Below, piece by piece: positions 5,173-14,290 of a stretch of DNA of 64,000 bases (its first letter is position 1; every line of letters begins with the position of its first letter). Location of the stretch: assembly GCA_023396255.1 (NCBI GenBank), contig JAEWWU010000005.1, positions 157,259 to 221,258 of the forward strand. Reading direction: 5' to 3'. The DNA comes from Bacteroidota bacterium. Its GTDB lineage: Bacteria; Bacteroidota; Bacteroidia; Bacteroidales; Porphyromonadaceae. Both the position numbers and the translations under genes were made by a program. Under the pieces are notes generated by a model. It searched no databases, was not told the origin of the DNA, and saw nothing but the letters and a program-made list of their open reading frames with translations.

Positions 5173-8085
5173 TTACTCCTCTTCGGAGACTACATATTGC
5201 TTACGGTACTGCATCGGTGTTTGCCCCATATGTTTCTTAAAGAATCTCGCAAAATAAGAGGGGTCGGCAAAGCCTACCATAGCCCCAATCTCGGCAATAG
5301 GCTCGGAAGACGATAATAACAACTCACAAGCCCGCTTAATTTTCACCTGCTGAATATAGGTCTGAGATGGGTGCCCTGTAAGCCCCGAAAGTTTTCTATT
5401 GAGCTGAGACAAACTCAAACAAAGTTTATCCGCCAAATCTTGGGAGCTAAACTCTCCATTGCGATACACTTCCTCCTCAATCACTTTATTGACCCGAAGC
5501 AAAAACTCTACATTTCGGTCATCGGCATCTTTTCCCCCTTCAGTTGCATCTATCCCAAGCCCCATTTGCACCGAGGGTGAAACAGAGTAAGGTACGGACA
5601 ATACCTGCTGGGCATAATGCTCCTTGAGGAGTTCCCTATTGGTAAATATTCGTTCTATGTGAACCAACAATTCCTCCGGATTGAAAGGCTTTATCATAAA
5701 TACATCTATACCACATCTAAAAGCCTTAATTCGATCTTGATCCGAAACCCTTGCAGTGAGTGCTATTATAGGAATATGATTGATGGGAGCAAGCTGTCTT
5801 ATTTGTTGTATCATCTCAAAACCATCCATTACCGGCATCGTAATATCTGTTATGATCAGATCCGGCACCCATTCGATGGCTTTTTGCAACCCCTCTTTAC
5901 CATTAGGAGCTGTAATGATACTGTATGCATTTGACAGAACCAATTTGATCAGACATTCTATGTCCTTATTATCTTCGACCACCAAAATGGTACTGGTGGC
6001 AGCAGGTTCTACCCCATCAACCTCAAAAAGCATCGATTCGTCCTCCAACTTCTCCACAGATTGGGCTGCGGCAAACTTCTCAGCTCCCTGCGGTATCCAC
6101 GGTCGTTTTTCTTTTGGATTCTCAGAATTATTCGCCGGAAGCACAACCGAAAAACAGCAACCGCTTTTCGGTACATTTCTCATTTCTATGGTTCCCTTCA
6201 GACTATTAACCAAAAGACGAGTAAAAGAGAGTCCTACTCCAAAACCGGACAATCCTTCGGACTGTGGAGTACGGTAGAAATCATCAAATATATACTTCTG
6301 GTCCTCCAGGGCTATTCCCGCCCCTTGGTCCCACACTTCTATGGTGTAAGTTTTATGGTTCTTCCCCAAAGATAGTATCACCTCTATAGTTCCCTTATGA
6401 GGAGAATGTTTTAGAGCGTTGGAAAGCAAGTTTCCCACTATTTTTTGCAGATACGAAGGAACAAAATCGACCCAAACCTCCTCCGCCGGGGTTTGCAAAG
6501 AGATCACCACTTCTTTCTTCATTGCCAACAGCTCAAAAGGCTCTATCAACATTCGTAGGTAAAGCACAATATTGCCGTGATTCCAGTCGGGAACACTGAC
6601 CCCTCTTCTGAGTTTGGCCATCTCGAGCAATTGGTTTACCAAAACTAAAAGAAGCGCACTCTGTCTGGCAATCATAGAATGTAAACTGTGCCTATCCTCT
6701 GCAGATAGATTGGGTGAATGGTCAATGCGATCGTTAATTCCCTGTATAACTGCGATGGGAGTACGAAATTCGTGGGTAAGACCGGTAAAGAAAGCCGACC
6801 GCATCTCTTCGATTTGCTTGAGCAGTCGGTTACGCTTGCGACTCTGCTGATGAGCATAAGACAAAGCCGCCAAAAGAAAAAAGGAAAGCAGCAAAATAAT
6901 CATAGTGGTAGAAAAAACCATTCGCTCTATTTGCTGCTGCTGTTGATGTTGTTGTTTGAGGTGCAAGATTTCTTGTTGTTGCTTTTCTCGTTCATAGGAG
7001 ATTCTAGTATCTTGCAGGCTATTGACATAACGCAATTGGGCCATACGACTCCTCAATGCTATGTATAACTCCGATGCTCTTAGAGCTTCTTCGTAATTAC
7101 GAATTCCCTTGTAGTATAGAACTTGTAGCTCATACACCCGCTGCATCTGTATGGGAGCTTTTAGCTGGTCTGCATCCTCCTGTGCCTCCTGCAAATAATA
7201 AAAAGCAGAAGCATAGTTGCGGCGATACAGTTCTATCTGCGCCAAGGCAAGAGCTGCCTCCATACGCTCCCAGTGGTCTTCGGCTTGGTGTGTTTTGTTG
7301 TATGCTGTAATATAATGAGCATAAGCAGCATCATCATTGTTTTGGAGCTTTTCCACATCTCCTAAATGAATGTAACACAGGGTGATTGACTTTTTGTCTT
7401 TGAGAGATTGAAAACTTTTGAGTGATGCTCTATAATACTCTTTTGCCTTCTCGTACTGTTTCTGCTCCTTGTACACCGTGCCCAAACTAAGATCATTGTG
7501 AGCTTGTATAGAAAGGTCTTCCAAATTCTGCCCCCACCTTTGGGCCTGTAGAAAATAACTCTTAGCCTCCTCTATCAACCGAAGTTCCAAATAAGTATCA
7601 CCTATCCCTTGCAGTGCAACAACTCTATTTTGTAGGTTTTGTCGCTCATCGGGATGCGAATAGGCTTCCGTTAGAGCAAGAGCCTTATAATAATGCGCCG
7701 AAGCCTCTGCAATAATTCCAATACGCAAACAAGCTGTTGCCAAACAATTGTACCCTTTTGCCATTTCCAAGGTATCACGAAGCTCAACAGCTGCCTTCAC
7801 ACTACGTTGATAACAGGTAACTGCTTGGTCATATTTATACTCTTGTTTATAAGCATCTCCTAGAGCTCGGCCACAAAGCATTATCCGAAGCTGATTATTT
7901 GCCTCTGTACCTTGAGCAAAAAGAGACTGCAAAACAGTAGCATCCTTTAGACTTAAAAGTTTTTCACGCTCTTGTTGTTTACTTCTTTCGTAAGAACAAA
8001 TTGCCTGCTTTTGCGGATGATCACATCCGAGGCAAATGAGCAATAGAAAAAGAAGAACAAAACCTCCTCTTTGAGTACAACCCAT
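5173..8085 (-). CDS. Hybrid two-component sensor/AraC regulator with TPR lipoprotein N terminus
   Basis: This 970-residue protein is a one-polypeptide two-component system. I chose the ATG at 8085 over the upstream ATG at 8175 because it begins MGCTQRGGFVLLFLLLICLGC, a lipobox with Cys21. TPR-like helices span about 30-370, a Gln-rich coiled coil 365-390 and a membrane segment 390-412. The HisKA motif LTHEFRTP holds His438. The ATPase has the N box NLLSNALKHS, DQGAGI and GFGVGLS. The receiver phospho-acceptor is Asp747 (IITDITMPVMDG) with Lys in the IKPF motif. An AraC-type HTH occupies 860-962. The input domain should face the periplasm. Classical hybrid sensors sit beside polysaccharide loci, but here the divergent neighbour is a DMT transporter. 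Targets are unknown. Confidence 0.92.
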   Translation of the reverse strand: MGCTQRGGFVLLFLLLICLGCDHPQKQAICSYERSKQQEREKLLSLKDATVLQSLFAQGTEANNQLRIMLCGRALGDAYKQEYKYDQAVTCYQRSVKAAVELRDTLEMAKGYNCLATACLRIGIIAEASAHYYKALALTEAYSHPDERQNLQNRVVALQGIGDTYLELRLIEEAKSYFLQAQRWGQNLEDLSIQAHNDLSLGTVYKEQKQYEKAKEYYRASLKSFQSLKDKKSITLCYIHLGDVEKLQNNDDAAYAHYITAYNKTHQAEDHWERMEAALALAQIELYRRNYASAFYYLQEAQEDADQLKAPIQMQRVYELQVLYYKGIRNYEEALRASELYIALRSRMAQLRYVNSLQDTRISYEREKQQQEILHLKQQHQQQQQIERMVFSTTMIILLLSFFLLAALSYAHQQSRKRNRLLKQIEEMRSAFFTGLTHEFRTPIAVIQGINDRIDHSPNLSAEDRHSLHSMIARQSALLLVLVNQLLEMAKLRRGVSVPDWNHGNIVLYLRMLIEPFELLAMKKEVVISLQTPAEEVWVDFVPSYLQKIVGNLLSNALKHSPHKGTIEVILSLGKNHKTYTIEVWDQGAGIALEDQKYIFDDFYRTPQSEGLSGFGVGLSFTRLLVNSLKGTIEMRNVPKSGCCFSVVLPANNSENPKEKRPWIPQGAEKFAAAQSVEKLEDESMLFEVDGVEPAATSTILVVEDNKDIECLIKLVLSNAYSIITAPNGKEGLQKAIEWVPDLIITDITMPVMDGFEMIQQIRQLAPINHIPIIALTARVSDQDRIKAFRCGIDVFMIKPFNPEELLVHIERIFTNRELLKEHYAQQVLSVPYSVSPSVQMGLGIDATEGGKDADDRNVEFLLRVNKVIEEEVYRNGEFSSQDLADKLCLSLSQLNRKLSGLTGHPSQTYIQQVKIKRACELLLSSSEPIAEIGAMVGFADPSYFARFFKKHMGQTPMQYRKQYVVSEEE

Positions 8086-8128
8086 TGTCTGTTTTTTTTG
8101 CAAATATGGCAAAAAACTCCAACATCGC

Positions 8129-8158
8129 CCCCATTGTGGGGATATTTGGACAAATATC
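8129..8158. promoter_or_regulatory. Palindromes upstream of the hybrid sensor (candidate operator)
   Basis: GATATTTG GA CAAATATC at 8141-8158 is a perfect 8-2-8 inverted repeat. It is abutted by the hairpin CCCCA-TTG-TGGGG at 8129-8141. Both lie 44-73 nt upstream of the sensor ATG, in the divergent region shared with the EamA gene. A regulatory role is inference from symmetry and position. Confidence 0.35.
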
Positions 8159-8328
8159 AAATAAAAGTTTTGCAAAGAATAAACATCATAAATAAAAAAA
8201 CGACACTTTCGTACTTATCCACCATCATCCTATCCATTATGGATTCCTTGCCAAAGAAACAGCAACCGGTTCTTTTGTTGATCCATAAACACCTGCCTCC
8301 TGTTCTCTCCAATAAAAAGACAATACAG

Positions 8329-8359
8329 TTGATAGAATAGAACCTCTGTAGTACCTTTG
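8329..8359 (+). promoter_or_regulatory. Promoter of the EamA transporter
   Basis: TTG at 8329-8331, a 20-nt spacer and TACCTTTG at 8352-8359 fit the Bacteroidetes consensus. The ATG follows 45 nt after the -7 element. Confidence 0.75.
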
Positions 8360-8404
8360 TCTTCCGAAAAGAAAAAGTTCTCTCTAAATATCAACCCATA
8401 ATTT

Positions 8405-9280
8405 ATGAGCAAATTAAAAGGTTATGCTTTGGGGGTTACCTCCAGTGCCACATTTGGATTGATTCCGCTGTTCAGCCTTCCGTTGCTGCAAGCCGGGATG
8501 AATACCCCTTCTATCTTGATGTTTCGCTTTGGTATTGCAGCCATAGTGGTAGCAGCCATCATACTTGGAAAACATCTATCCGCCAAAGTCACTTGGAGAC
8601 AAGTCTCTATTTTGGCACTTATGGGAGTACTCAACTTTTTTTCCGCTCTTCTTCTTTTTACCGGATACAGCTATATGTCTTCAGGGGTTACAACGGTTAC
8701 TCACTTTGTATATCCCATCTTCGTCTCGCTCATTATGTTTCTTTTCTTTGGACAAAAAATGCCTTGGAGCAATGCTCTTGCCATAGTTCTTGCCATAATG
8801 GGAGTAGCCTTGCTGGCCGGTGTATTGGAAGGTGATAATAGGGTTTCTCTGCTTGGGTTGTTTATCGTTGTTTTGTCCGGTTTGGCATACGCGCTCTATA
8901 TCGTGGTCGTCAATAAAAGCGGTATATCTTCTGTCCATTACCTAACCATCACATTTTACGTAATGCTCTTCGATTGCCTGCTTTTTGGACTTTTTGCAGC
9001 AACGAGCCCCGGCATCACCCCTCCCCTGGCGTGGAACCATTGGGGGTTACTGCTGTTGCTGGCTCTGTTGCCCTCTGTTGTTTCAAATATAACGCTGGTA
9101 TTAGCTATTGATCTGTTAGGCTCTACCCCTACCGCCATTTTGGGAGCAATGGAACCGGTTACAGCCGTCGGCGTGGGAGCTTTGGTTTTTGGAGAACAAA
9201 TAACCCTTTGGCAAGGAATAGGCATCTTTGCCATACTGTTGGCGGTTTTCGTCATTGTCCGCAGCAATCGCCGTCCATAA
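8405..9280 (+). CDS. EamA/DMT family transporter
   Basis: The 291-residue inner-membrane protein is almost entirely hydrophobic, with about ten predicted helices in two EamA repeats. The second repeat ends GAMEPVTAVGVGALVFGEQ, the typical C-terminal EamA signature with a conserved Glu-Pro. The family exports or imports small metabolites; the substrate cannot be read from sequence. It has a recognisable promoter at 8329-8359, is divergent from the hybrid sensor, and ends 9 nt before the convergent nuclease gene with no obvious terminator between them. Confidence 0.9.
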   Translation: MSKLKGYALGVTSSATFGLIPLFSLPLLQAGMNTPSILMFRFGIAAIVVAAIILGKHLSAKVTWRQVSILALMGVLNFFSALLLFTGYSYMSSGVTTVTHFVYPIFVSLIMFLFFGQKMPWSNALAIVLAIMGVALLAGVLEGDNRVSLLGLFIVVLSGLAYALYIVVVNKSGISSVHYLTITFYVMLFDCLLFGLFAATSPGITPPLAWNHWGLLLLLALLPSVVSNITLVLAIDLLGSTPTAILGAMEPVTAVGVGALVFGEQITLWQGIGIFAILLAVFVIVRSNRRP

Positions 9281-9289
9281 CGAAGCTTA

Positions 9290-10177
9290 TTATTGCCACT
9301 CTTTAAGAGAACAAGAAGCCTCTAAACGTTTTTCCAATTTGTCTTCTAAAAACACAAAGAAGTTCATCCCGGTAAGCTCCTCTATCTCATCAACACTACG
9401 GACTGTTTGTCCAATACTTTGCTTGTGGTCTTTATTGGCATAATAAAAGCCAATGGCCTTTTCTCTCCCGGGATTGAGCGATAGCACGCACTTAAAGAAA
9501 CCGGTAGGAATGGTTATCTCGAACTTCTTTCCAATCGTTTTGCGCTTACGCTGATTGTTGTACACCGGTCCACAAATAATGTACACACGCCCCTCTTGCA
9601 CTGTCCATCTGCGACAAGCTGCTTCCAATTTCTGCCATCCTCCACTATTGAGTTGGGGTACTTGCGGACACATATTACTCATATAAAAACAGGCTTTCAT
9701 TGCCTCTTTACTCCACTTCATATCTGCTGCCGGACACATATGCCCTCGATCGTATCCGGAATCGCGATACTCATCCGATGTTACTTGCAACTCCTCGGGT
9801 AATAGGGGATCCGGGAGAAAAGTTTTATAACGAGACAACGTCCCCTCCGTCTCCTGAGCTGTTAATTCCCACGCTACCCAATTGGGGTTACAGTGATCTT
9901 TATTGAAAGAGAGCGTGTACCCTTCGTGCTTGATGATTTGTTCCGGCATTCCCTTGAGGGGAGCAGGAAGTTCTATCAATCGGTCAGAAGTTTCGCTTTG
10001 AGGTAGTGAAACTTCCAAACGGCTTTGTGGAATTGATGCTTCGGATTGCTCGGCAAGTTCTCTTTTTGTTTTTTTAGAGGAACCAAATATTTGGGATAAT
10101 GGTTCTTGGCGAGCAAAAACCGCTGCCAACGAAACCAACAAAACAACCCATAGGGAGGAGGCAATATTCTTCTTCAT
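9290..10177 (-). CDS. DNA/RNA non-specific endonuclease (secreted NUC family)
   Basis: This 295-residue protein has an N-terminal signal or anchor (KKNIASSLWVVLLVSLAAVFA). The catalytic DRGH motif of beta-beta-alpha-Me nucleases is at 143-146 in YDRGHMCPAADM, and the metal-binding Asn is at 177 in QLNSGGW. These match the Serratia nuclease/NUC1 family, which degrades DNA and RNA outside the cytoplasm using Mg2+. A low-complexity linker at 30-65 separates the signal from the nuclease domain. Periplasmic or surface location is inferred from the signal; roles in nucleic-acid scavenging or escape from host DNA nets are plausible. It is convergent with the EamA gene. Confidence 0.92.
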   Translation of the reverse strand: MKKNIASSLWVVLLVSLAAVFARQEPLSQIFGSSKKTKRELAEQSEASIPQSRLEVSLPQSETSDRLIELPAPLKGMPEQIIKHEGYTLSFNKDHCNPNWVAWELTAQETEGTLSRYKTFLPDPLLPEELQVTSDEYRDSGYDRGHMCPAADMKWSKEAMKACFYMSNMCPQVPQLNSGGWQKLEAACRRWTVQEGRVYIICGPVYNNQRKRKTIGKKFEITIPTGFFKCVLSLNPGREKAIGFYYANKDHKQSIGQTVRSVDEIEELTGMNFFVFLEDKLEKRLEASCSLKEWQ

Positions 10178-10344
10178 ATCCTTGTTATGTCAATTACAAA
10201 AAATCCACCTCTGAAGTCGGGATTTATTTGGCAACAAATTCCTATCAAAGATGGACTTCTCGGATTGTTTCTACTTCCTTGTTATTATATTCAGTGGCTG
10301 CCGCCGCGGGCTCCGAGCACCCAACAGCTCAGTTTTTCCTAGTA

Positions 10345-10875
10345 TTAGCGTTTTTGTTGCACTTTTCGTGGAGCTTTAGCTTTACTATTGAGAGAAGGTT
10401 TTCCCTTGCAAAGTTCTCCGTGCTTCCTAAACATCTGCTTGGCAAAGGTCCTGTGTGCCTCTCTAATGTGCCAAAGTTGAGATGGAGTCAATTCGTTTTT
10501 GAGAGAAATGTAAAAGTCCCGCTCAAGCATTGCATCTTTAACACGAGCTTCCAATTCGGCTTCCAACAATCGACTAATTTGCTCCTCCGTAGCCTTGCCT
10601 TCTTTTATAATTTGATGTTGCGAAAACACCTCTTTCCAAAGCTCAAATTTACTATCCTCAACCTTTTTCAAAGCCGAGGTTACGGCCTGCATTTGCGCGG
10701 GGGTAAGAGTCAAATCTTTGACAATAAAATTAAGTTGATTGGTAAACATCCGTTCTCTGGATGGACGCCCTTTGAAGGGATTTTGTGCCATTCCATTGAA
10801 AGCGGAAACAGCCAAAAGAACTCCACCAAAGAGAAAAAATAAGAGTGTTCGCAATCTAAACAGTGTTTTCATCAT
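10345..10875 (-). CDS. Periplasmic LTxxQ (Spy/CpxP-like) protein
   Basis: The 176-residue protein has a signal peptide (LLFFLFGGVLLAVSAFNGMAQ) and is then almost wholly helical. Two copies of the LTxxQ motif (LTPAQ and LTPSQ) about 80 residues apart define the Spy/CpxP/periplasmic metal-sensor type fold. It ends in a basic tail. Spy-like proteins are ATP-independent periplasmic chaperones or metal-stress sensors. It is the last gene of a three-gene unit with an ECF sigma factor and a single-span membrane protein, which suggests an envelope-stress circuit. That role is inferred from gene order and family knowledge. Confidence 0.75.
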   Translation of the reverse strand: MMKTLFRLRTLLFFLFGGVLLAVSAFNGMAQNPFKGRPSRERMFTNQLNFIVKDLTLTPAQMQAVTSALKKVEDSKFELWKEVFSQHQIIKEGKATEEQISRLLEAELEARVKDAMLERDFYISLKNELTPSQLWHIREAHRTFAKQMFRKHGELCKGKPSLNSKAKAPRKVQQKR

Positions 10876-10893
10876 TGTGTTCTTGTCTTTTTA

Positions 10894-11322
10894 TTATTCC
10901 AACCCATACACAGCCATTTGATAAGCTCCCTGCTCTATTATATCCTGCTCTATTTTGCTATAAAAATAATCTTCATAGGGAGATTGAGCAATAGTACCCT
11001 CATTATTGGCTTCCAACTGAGCAGACTCCTGTACTTCAACTCTTTTTTCAGTTCGAGGAGCAATACGCTCATACCCTTTGAACATTAACCAAATCATAGC
11101 AAAAGACGCTGCCATATAAAGCGGAGGAGTCAGATAAAGGCGCCATCTACTCCTCTTGTTGGGAGGTGAAGAGGACAACTGTTCCTGCTCAATAGCCTGC
11201 TCGTGGTTGCGAATATTTTGCATCACACTGACCGAAAGCCCTTCGAAATATCCTTCGGGAGTCAAAAAGTGCTTTCTACTCTCTTCGGCCGGTCTAAAAT
11301 CTTGAGGTAATTCCGGGGTCAT
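10894..11322 (-). CDS. Single-span membrane protein, putative anti-sigma factor
   Basis: This 142-residue protein has a hydrophilic N-terminal part, a motif common in such proteins (HFLTPEGYFEGL), one membrane segment around 62-82 (YLTPPLYMAASFAMIWLMF) and an acidic, Glu/Gln-rich C-terminal tail. It has no zinc-binding HxxxCxxC motif. It lies between the ECF sigma gene and the LTxxQ gene, 18 nt upstream of the latter. A small one-span protein next to an ECF sigma factor is the usual place for an anti-sigma factor, but no anti-sigma domain can be recognised. The role is inferred from position. Confidence 0.6.
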   Translation of the reverse strand: MTPELPQDFRPAEESRKHFLTPEGYFEGLSVSVMQNIRNHEQAIEQEQLSSSPPNKRSRWRLYLTPPLYMAASFAMIWLMFKGYERIAPRTEKRVEVQESAQLEANNEGTIAQSPYEDYFYSKIEQDIIEQGAYQMAVYGLE

Positions 11323-11406
11323 ATCAAATAACTAATCTCTGATAAACTATATATTATATTCGTTTATGTCCTTACACTCCTTTTGATATTCAAATTGAGC
11401 AAAAGT

Positions 11407-11970
11407 TTAATTGAGTTGCAATACGTACTCTTTTATTTTCTTTACAGCGTGATGGTAAGCAGCCTTAAGTGCACCCTCTGAAGTGCCCGTCAAATCGGAT
11501 ATCTGTTCATAGGGCATATTGTCATAATAACGTAAAAGAAATACTTGTTTCTGCTTATCCGGTAGGCGCAAAATAGCTTTTTGCAATCTTTTCTCCGTAT
11601 CATCGCCATCAAAAAAGGCATCCCCACGCGCTGTCTCCAACACATAATTCTGATCCTCTTCGACCGAAAAAAACTGCTCCAACTTACGTTTATTTCGTTT
11701 CGCTGTACTCAAAGCCTCAAAAACGGCGATGCGATATAGCCAGGTGTAAATACGAGCCTCCCCACGAAACTCGGGCAGAGCATTCCACGCTTTGAGAAAT
11801 GTATTCTGCAAAATATCGTTAGCATCTTCGTGGTTGAATACAATCTGTCGTATGTGCCAATAAAGACGCTTTCCATATAACTCCACAACCCGAGTAAAAG
11901 CTATTTCCCGAGTTGTAGCATTCTGCAACTGCTGCAAAAGATCTTGTTCTGATACAATCTCTTGTGGCAT
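11407..11970 (-). CDS. ECF RNA polymerase sigma factor
   Basis: From the preferred start at 11970 (MPQEIVSEQD) the product has 187 residues. An upstream ATG at 12027 would add 19 residues that overlap the aspA terminator and do not resemble a sigma N terminus. Sigma region 2 is visible as ANDILQNTFLKAWNALPEF plus YTWLYRIA. Region 4 is visible as LPDKQKQVFLLRYYDNMPY and ISDLTGTSEGALKAAYHHA. There is no region 3, as expected for the ECF group. It heads a unit with a one-span membrane protein and an LTxxQ protein and probably controls an envelope-related response. Confidence 0.92.
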   Translation of the reverse strand: MPQEIVSEQDLLQQLQNATTREIAFTRVVELYGKRLYWHIRQIVFNHEDANDILQNTFLKAWNALPEFRGEARIYTWLYRIAVFEALSTAKRNKRKLEQFFSVEEDQNYVLETARGDAFFDGDDTEKRLQKAILRLPDKQKQVFLLRYYDNMPYEQISDLTGTSEGALKAAYHHAVKKIKEYVLQLN

Positions 11971-11998
11971 CGTTATTTTTTGCGATCTGAGTACGAAC

Positions 11999-12062
11999 AA
12001 AAAAGCCTCGCACGAAACCCCATTCAACCAGACTATTGAATTACAGTTCCTATGCGAGGGCT
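11999..12062 (-). terminator. Terminator of aspA
   Basis: On the minus strand AGCCCTCGCA (12062-12053) pairs with TGCGAGGCT (12012-12004), with one bulged C, across a loop of about 40 nt. The second arm runs into TTTTTT. Confidence 0.6.
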
Positions 12063-12092
12063 TATATTATTTACACTTTTTGTTATGCGACA

Positions 12093-13526
12093 TTAAAGCA
12101 ACTTCTTGGGCTTTATGTTCAACTTGACCGGCTTGATCATATTTTCCGGACTCAAGATCAAATCCAAATCTTCTTTAGAAAGTATTCCGTGCTCCAATAT
12201 AAGGTCGTAAACCCCCTTTCCTGTTTCCAAGGCTTCCTTGGCTATTTTGGTAGAATTTTTGTATCCAATCACAGGGTTGAGAGCGGTTACAATACCGATG
12301 GAGTTTTGTATATAGCTACGACAACGCTCCTCATTTGCCTTGATTCCATCAATACAGAGAATACGGAAAGTATCCATAGCATTGATCAACAGAGCCGAAC
12401 TTTCGAAACAGCATTGCGCCATAACCGGTTCCATCGCATTGAGTTCCATCTGAGCAGCATCCCCAGCCATCGTAACGCAAAGATCATTACCCATTACCTT
12501 GTAGCAAACTTGGCTTACGACTTCTGGGATAACCGGGTTGATTTTTCCAGGCATAATAGACGATCCCGGTTGCATAGCCGGAATTTCTATTTCGGAAAGG
12601 CCACAACGAGGGCCACAAGAAATAAGGCGGATATCGTTGGCTATCTTATTGATCTTCACTGCAATACGGCGCAAAGCCGAAGAGTAGCCAATCATACAAG
12701 AAGTATCACTGGTGGCTCCAACCAAGTCGGCACAGAGCTTAACATCCCAACCCGTTATCTTAGCTATAGCAGCAGTGCATTTTTCTGCGTATCCCGGCTC
12801 AGCACAGATGCCGGTACCTATTGCCGTGGCACCCATATTGATGGTTAGAAAATCGTTGGCAGCATATTCTAAATTCGCCAGTTCGTCTTCCAATATCGAA
12901 GCGAAACCACCAAATGTTTGTCCCAAAGTCATAGGAACAGCGTCCTGCAACTGAGTACGTCCCATTTTGAGAACGTGGGCAAACTGCTCGCTCTTAGTAC
13001 GCAAGGCATCAATCAACTGTTGCAAATGGCTACGAACGTCTTGGTAGGTAGGATACAGCCCCAAATGGATTGCTGTTGGGTAAGCATCGTTGGTAGACTG
13101 AGAACAATTTACGTGGTCATTGGGTTGCATATATTGGAACTCTCCGGACTCGTGTCCCATAATCTGCAAACCGCGATTGCAGATAATTTCGTTGGCACAC
13201 ATATTGGTGGTGGTTCCTGCTCCCCCCTGTATCATATCTACGGCAAAATGATCGTGGTGCTGTCCTTTTAATATTTCTTGACAAGCCTGCACGATAGCTG
13301 TATATTGTTCTTGGGTAAGAAGTCCCAATTCATAGTTAGCCTCGGCAGCTCCCCATTTGGTATACGCCAATCCGTTAATAAAATATGGATAATCCGATAG
13401 GTGGAAGTTACTTATGCGAAAGTTTTCTATGCCTCGCAATGTTTGCACACCATAAAGTTTATCCACGGGGATCTCTTTTTCTCCCAAAAGGTCGCTCTCG
13501 ATTCTTGTCTGCTTCTTGGAATCCAT
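12093..13526 (-). CDS. aspA: Aspartate ammonia-lyase
   Basis: The 477-residue cytoplasmic enzyme converts L-aspartate to fumarate and ammonia. It has the fumarase/aspartase signature GSSIMPGKIN at 321-330, on the mobile loop with the catalytic Ser, plus the substrate-binding stretches GGAGTTTNMCANE (101-113) and NDHVNCSQSTNDAYP (136-150). Length matches aspartases. For an asaccharolytic anaerobe it would feed amino-acid-derived fumarate into reductive metabolism. It is monocistronic. A -7-like TACCTTTG on the minus strand at 13594-13601 is a possible promoter element, without a clear TTG at the right distance. Confidence 0.95.
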   Translation of the reverse strand: MDSKKQTRIESDLLGEKEIPVDKLYGVQTLRGIENFRISNFHLSDYPYFINGLAYTKWGAAEANYELGLLTQEQYTAIVQACQEILKGQHHDHFAVDMIQGGAGTTTNMCANEIICNRGLQIMGHESGEFQYMQPNDHVNCSQSTNDAYPTAIHLGLYPTYQDVRSHLQQLIDALRTKSEQFAHVLKMGRTQLQDAVPMTLGQTFGGFASILEDELANLEYAANDFLTINMGATAIGTGICAEPGYAEKCTAAIAKITGWDVKLCADLVGATSDTSCMIGYSSALRRIAVKINKIANDIRLISCGPRCGLSEIEIPAMQPGSSIMPGKINPVIPEVVSQVCYKVMGNDLCVTMAGDAAQMELNAMEPVMAQCCFESSALLINAMDTFRILCIDGIKANEERCRSYIQNSIGIVTALNPVIGYKNSTKIAKEALETGKGVYDLILEHGILSKEDLDLILSPENMIKPVKLNIKPKKLL

Positions 13527-13805
13527 AGCTGTATTTTATTGTTTTTAGTTTGATTGTCACAAAACTTTATTGAATCCAATCGGATACCTTCGGCAAAGGT
13601 AACTTTTATTTTGATACTACCGAGTTTTTATTTACACAAGGATTTGTTTTTTACCTCTGTTTATAAGGGTTTTTAGAGGCTAAAACCAACCTTTTTGAAT
13701 ATTGGTTCTACCGATTGCTCAAAACTTGCTCTATACAACCCCTGTTTTTCGGCAAAACAAAAACAGACTAAAGAATGTTTTACAAAATAAAGATGTTACA
13801 ATATT

Positions 13806-14288
13806 ATGGAAACAATATTTGAATTGAAAGCTTATACTAATCGAGGGGAGATATTAGACTTTTCTCAATTTGAGGGGAAACCCTTGCTAATAATAAACAC
13901 AGCCAGCAAATGTGGTCTAACTCCCCAATTTGAAGGGTTGGAAAAACTATGGAAACAGTACAAAGACAAAGGGTTGATCGTCATAGGATTCCCCTCCGGA
14001 GATTTTGCCAACCAAGAACTCAAAGATGGTAACGAAGCAGAAGAGTTTTGCCGGATCAATTATGGGGTGTCTTTTCAGATAATGCAAAAGGTACGTGTAA
14101 ATGGAATAGAAGCCGACCCGGTCTTCAAGTTCCTCAAGAAAAAGACGAGAGGAATATTTGGAAGTCGAATCAAGTGGAATTTTACCAAATTTCTAGTGGC
14201 TCCGGATGGGAAAAGCGTTAAACGATACGCTCCCTTCATTTCGCCCTCTAAAATCGATCGAGATATAAAAAAGCTCCTAAACCTTTAA
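13806..14288 (+). CDS. Glutathione peroxidase family protein (Cys type)
   Basis: The 160-residue cytoplasmic peroxidase has its peroxidatic Cys36 in NTASKCGLTPQFEGL and the conserved Trp of the WNFTKF segment. The second motif reads GFPSGDFANQE, where many family members have a Cys (FPCNQF), so that Cys is absent. Despite the family name these small bacterial members usually use thioredoxin-like reductants, and it should reduce hydrogen peroxide or organic peroxides. It stands alone, divergent from aspA and convergent with the TPM-domain gene, with two perfect hairpins downstream. Confidence 0.9.
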   Translation: METIFELKAYTNRGEILDFSQFEGKPLLIINTASKCGLTPQFEGLEKLWKQYKDKGLIVIGFPSGDFANQELKDGNEAEEFCRINYGVSFQIMQKVRVNGIEADPVFKFLKKKTRGIFGSRIKWNFTKFLVAPDGKSVKRYAPFISPSKIDRDIKKLLNL

Positions 14289-14290
14289 GA

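Noticed and set aside
8083..8175. Longer start of the hybrid sensor (ATG 8175)
   Set aside because: It would put 30 residues ahead of a clear lipoprotein signal and cover the palindromic upstream region.
12036..12848. 270-codon plus-strand ORF
   Set aside because: It is antisense to aspA, whose family signature is unambiguous.
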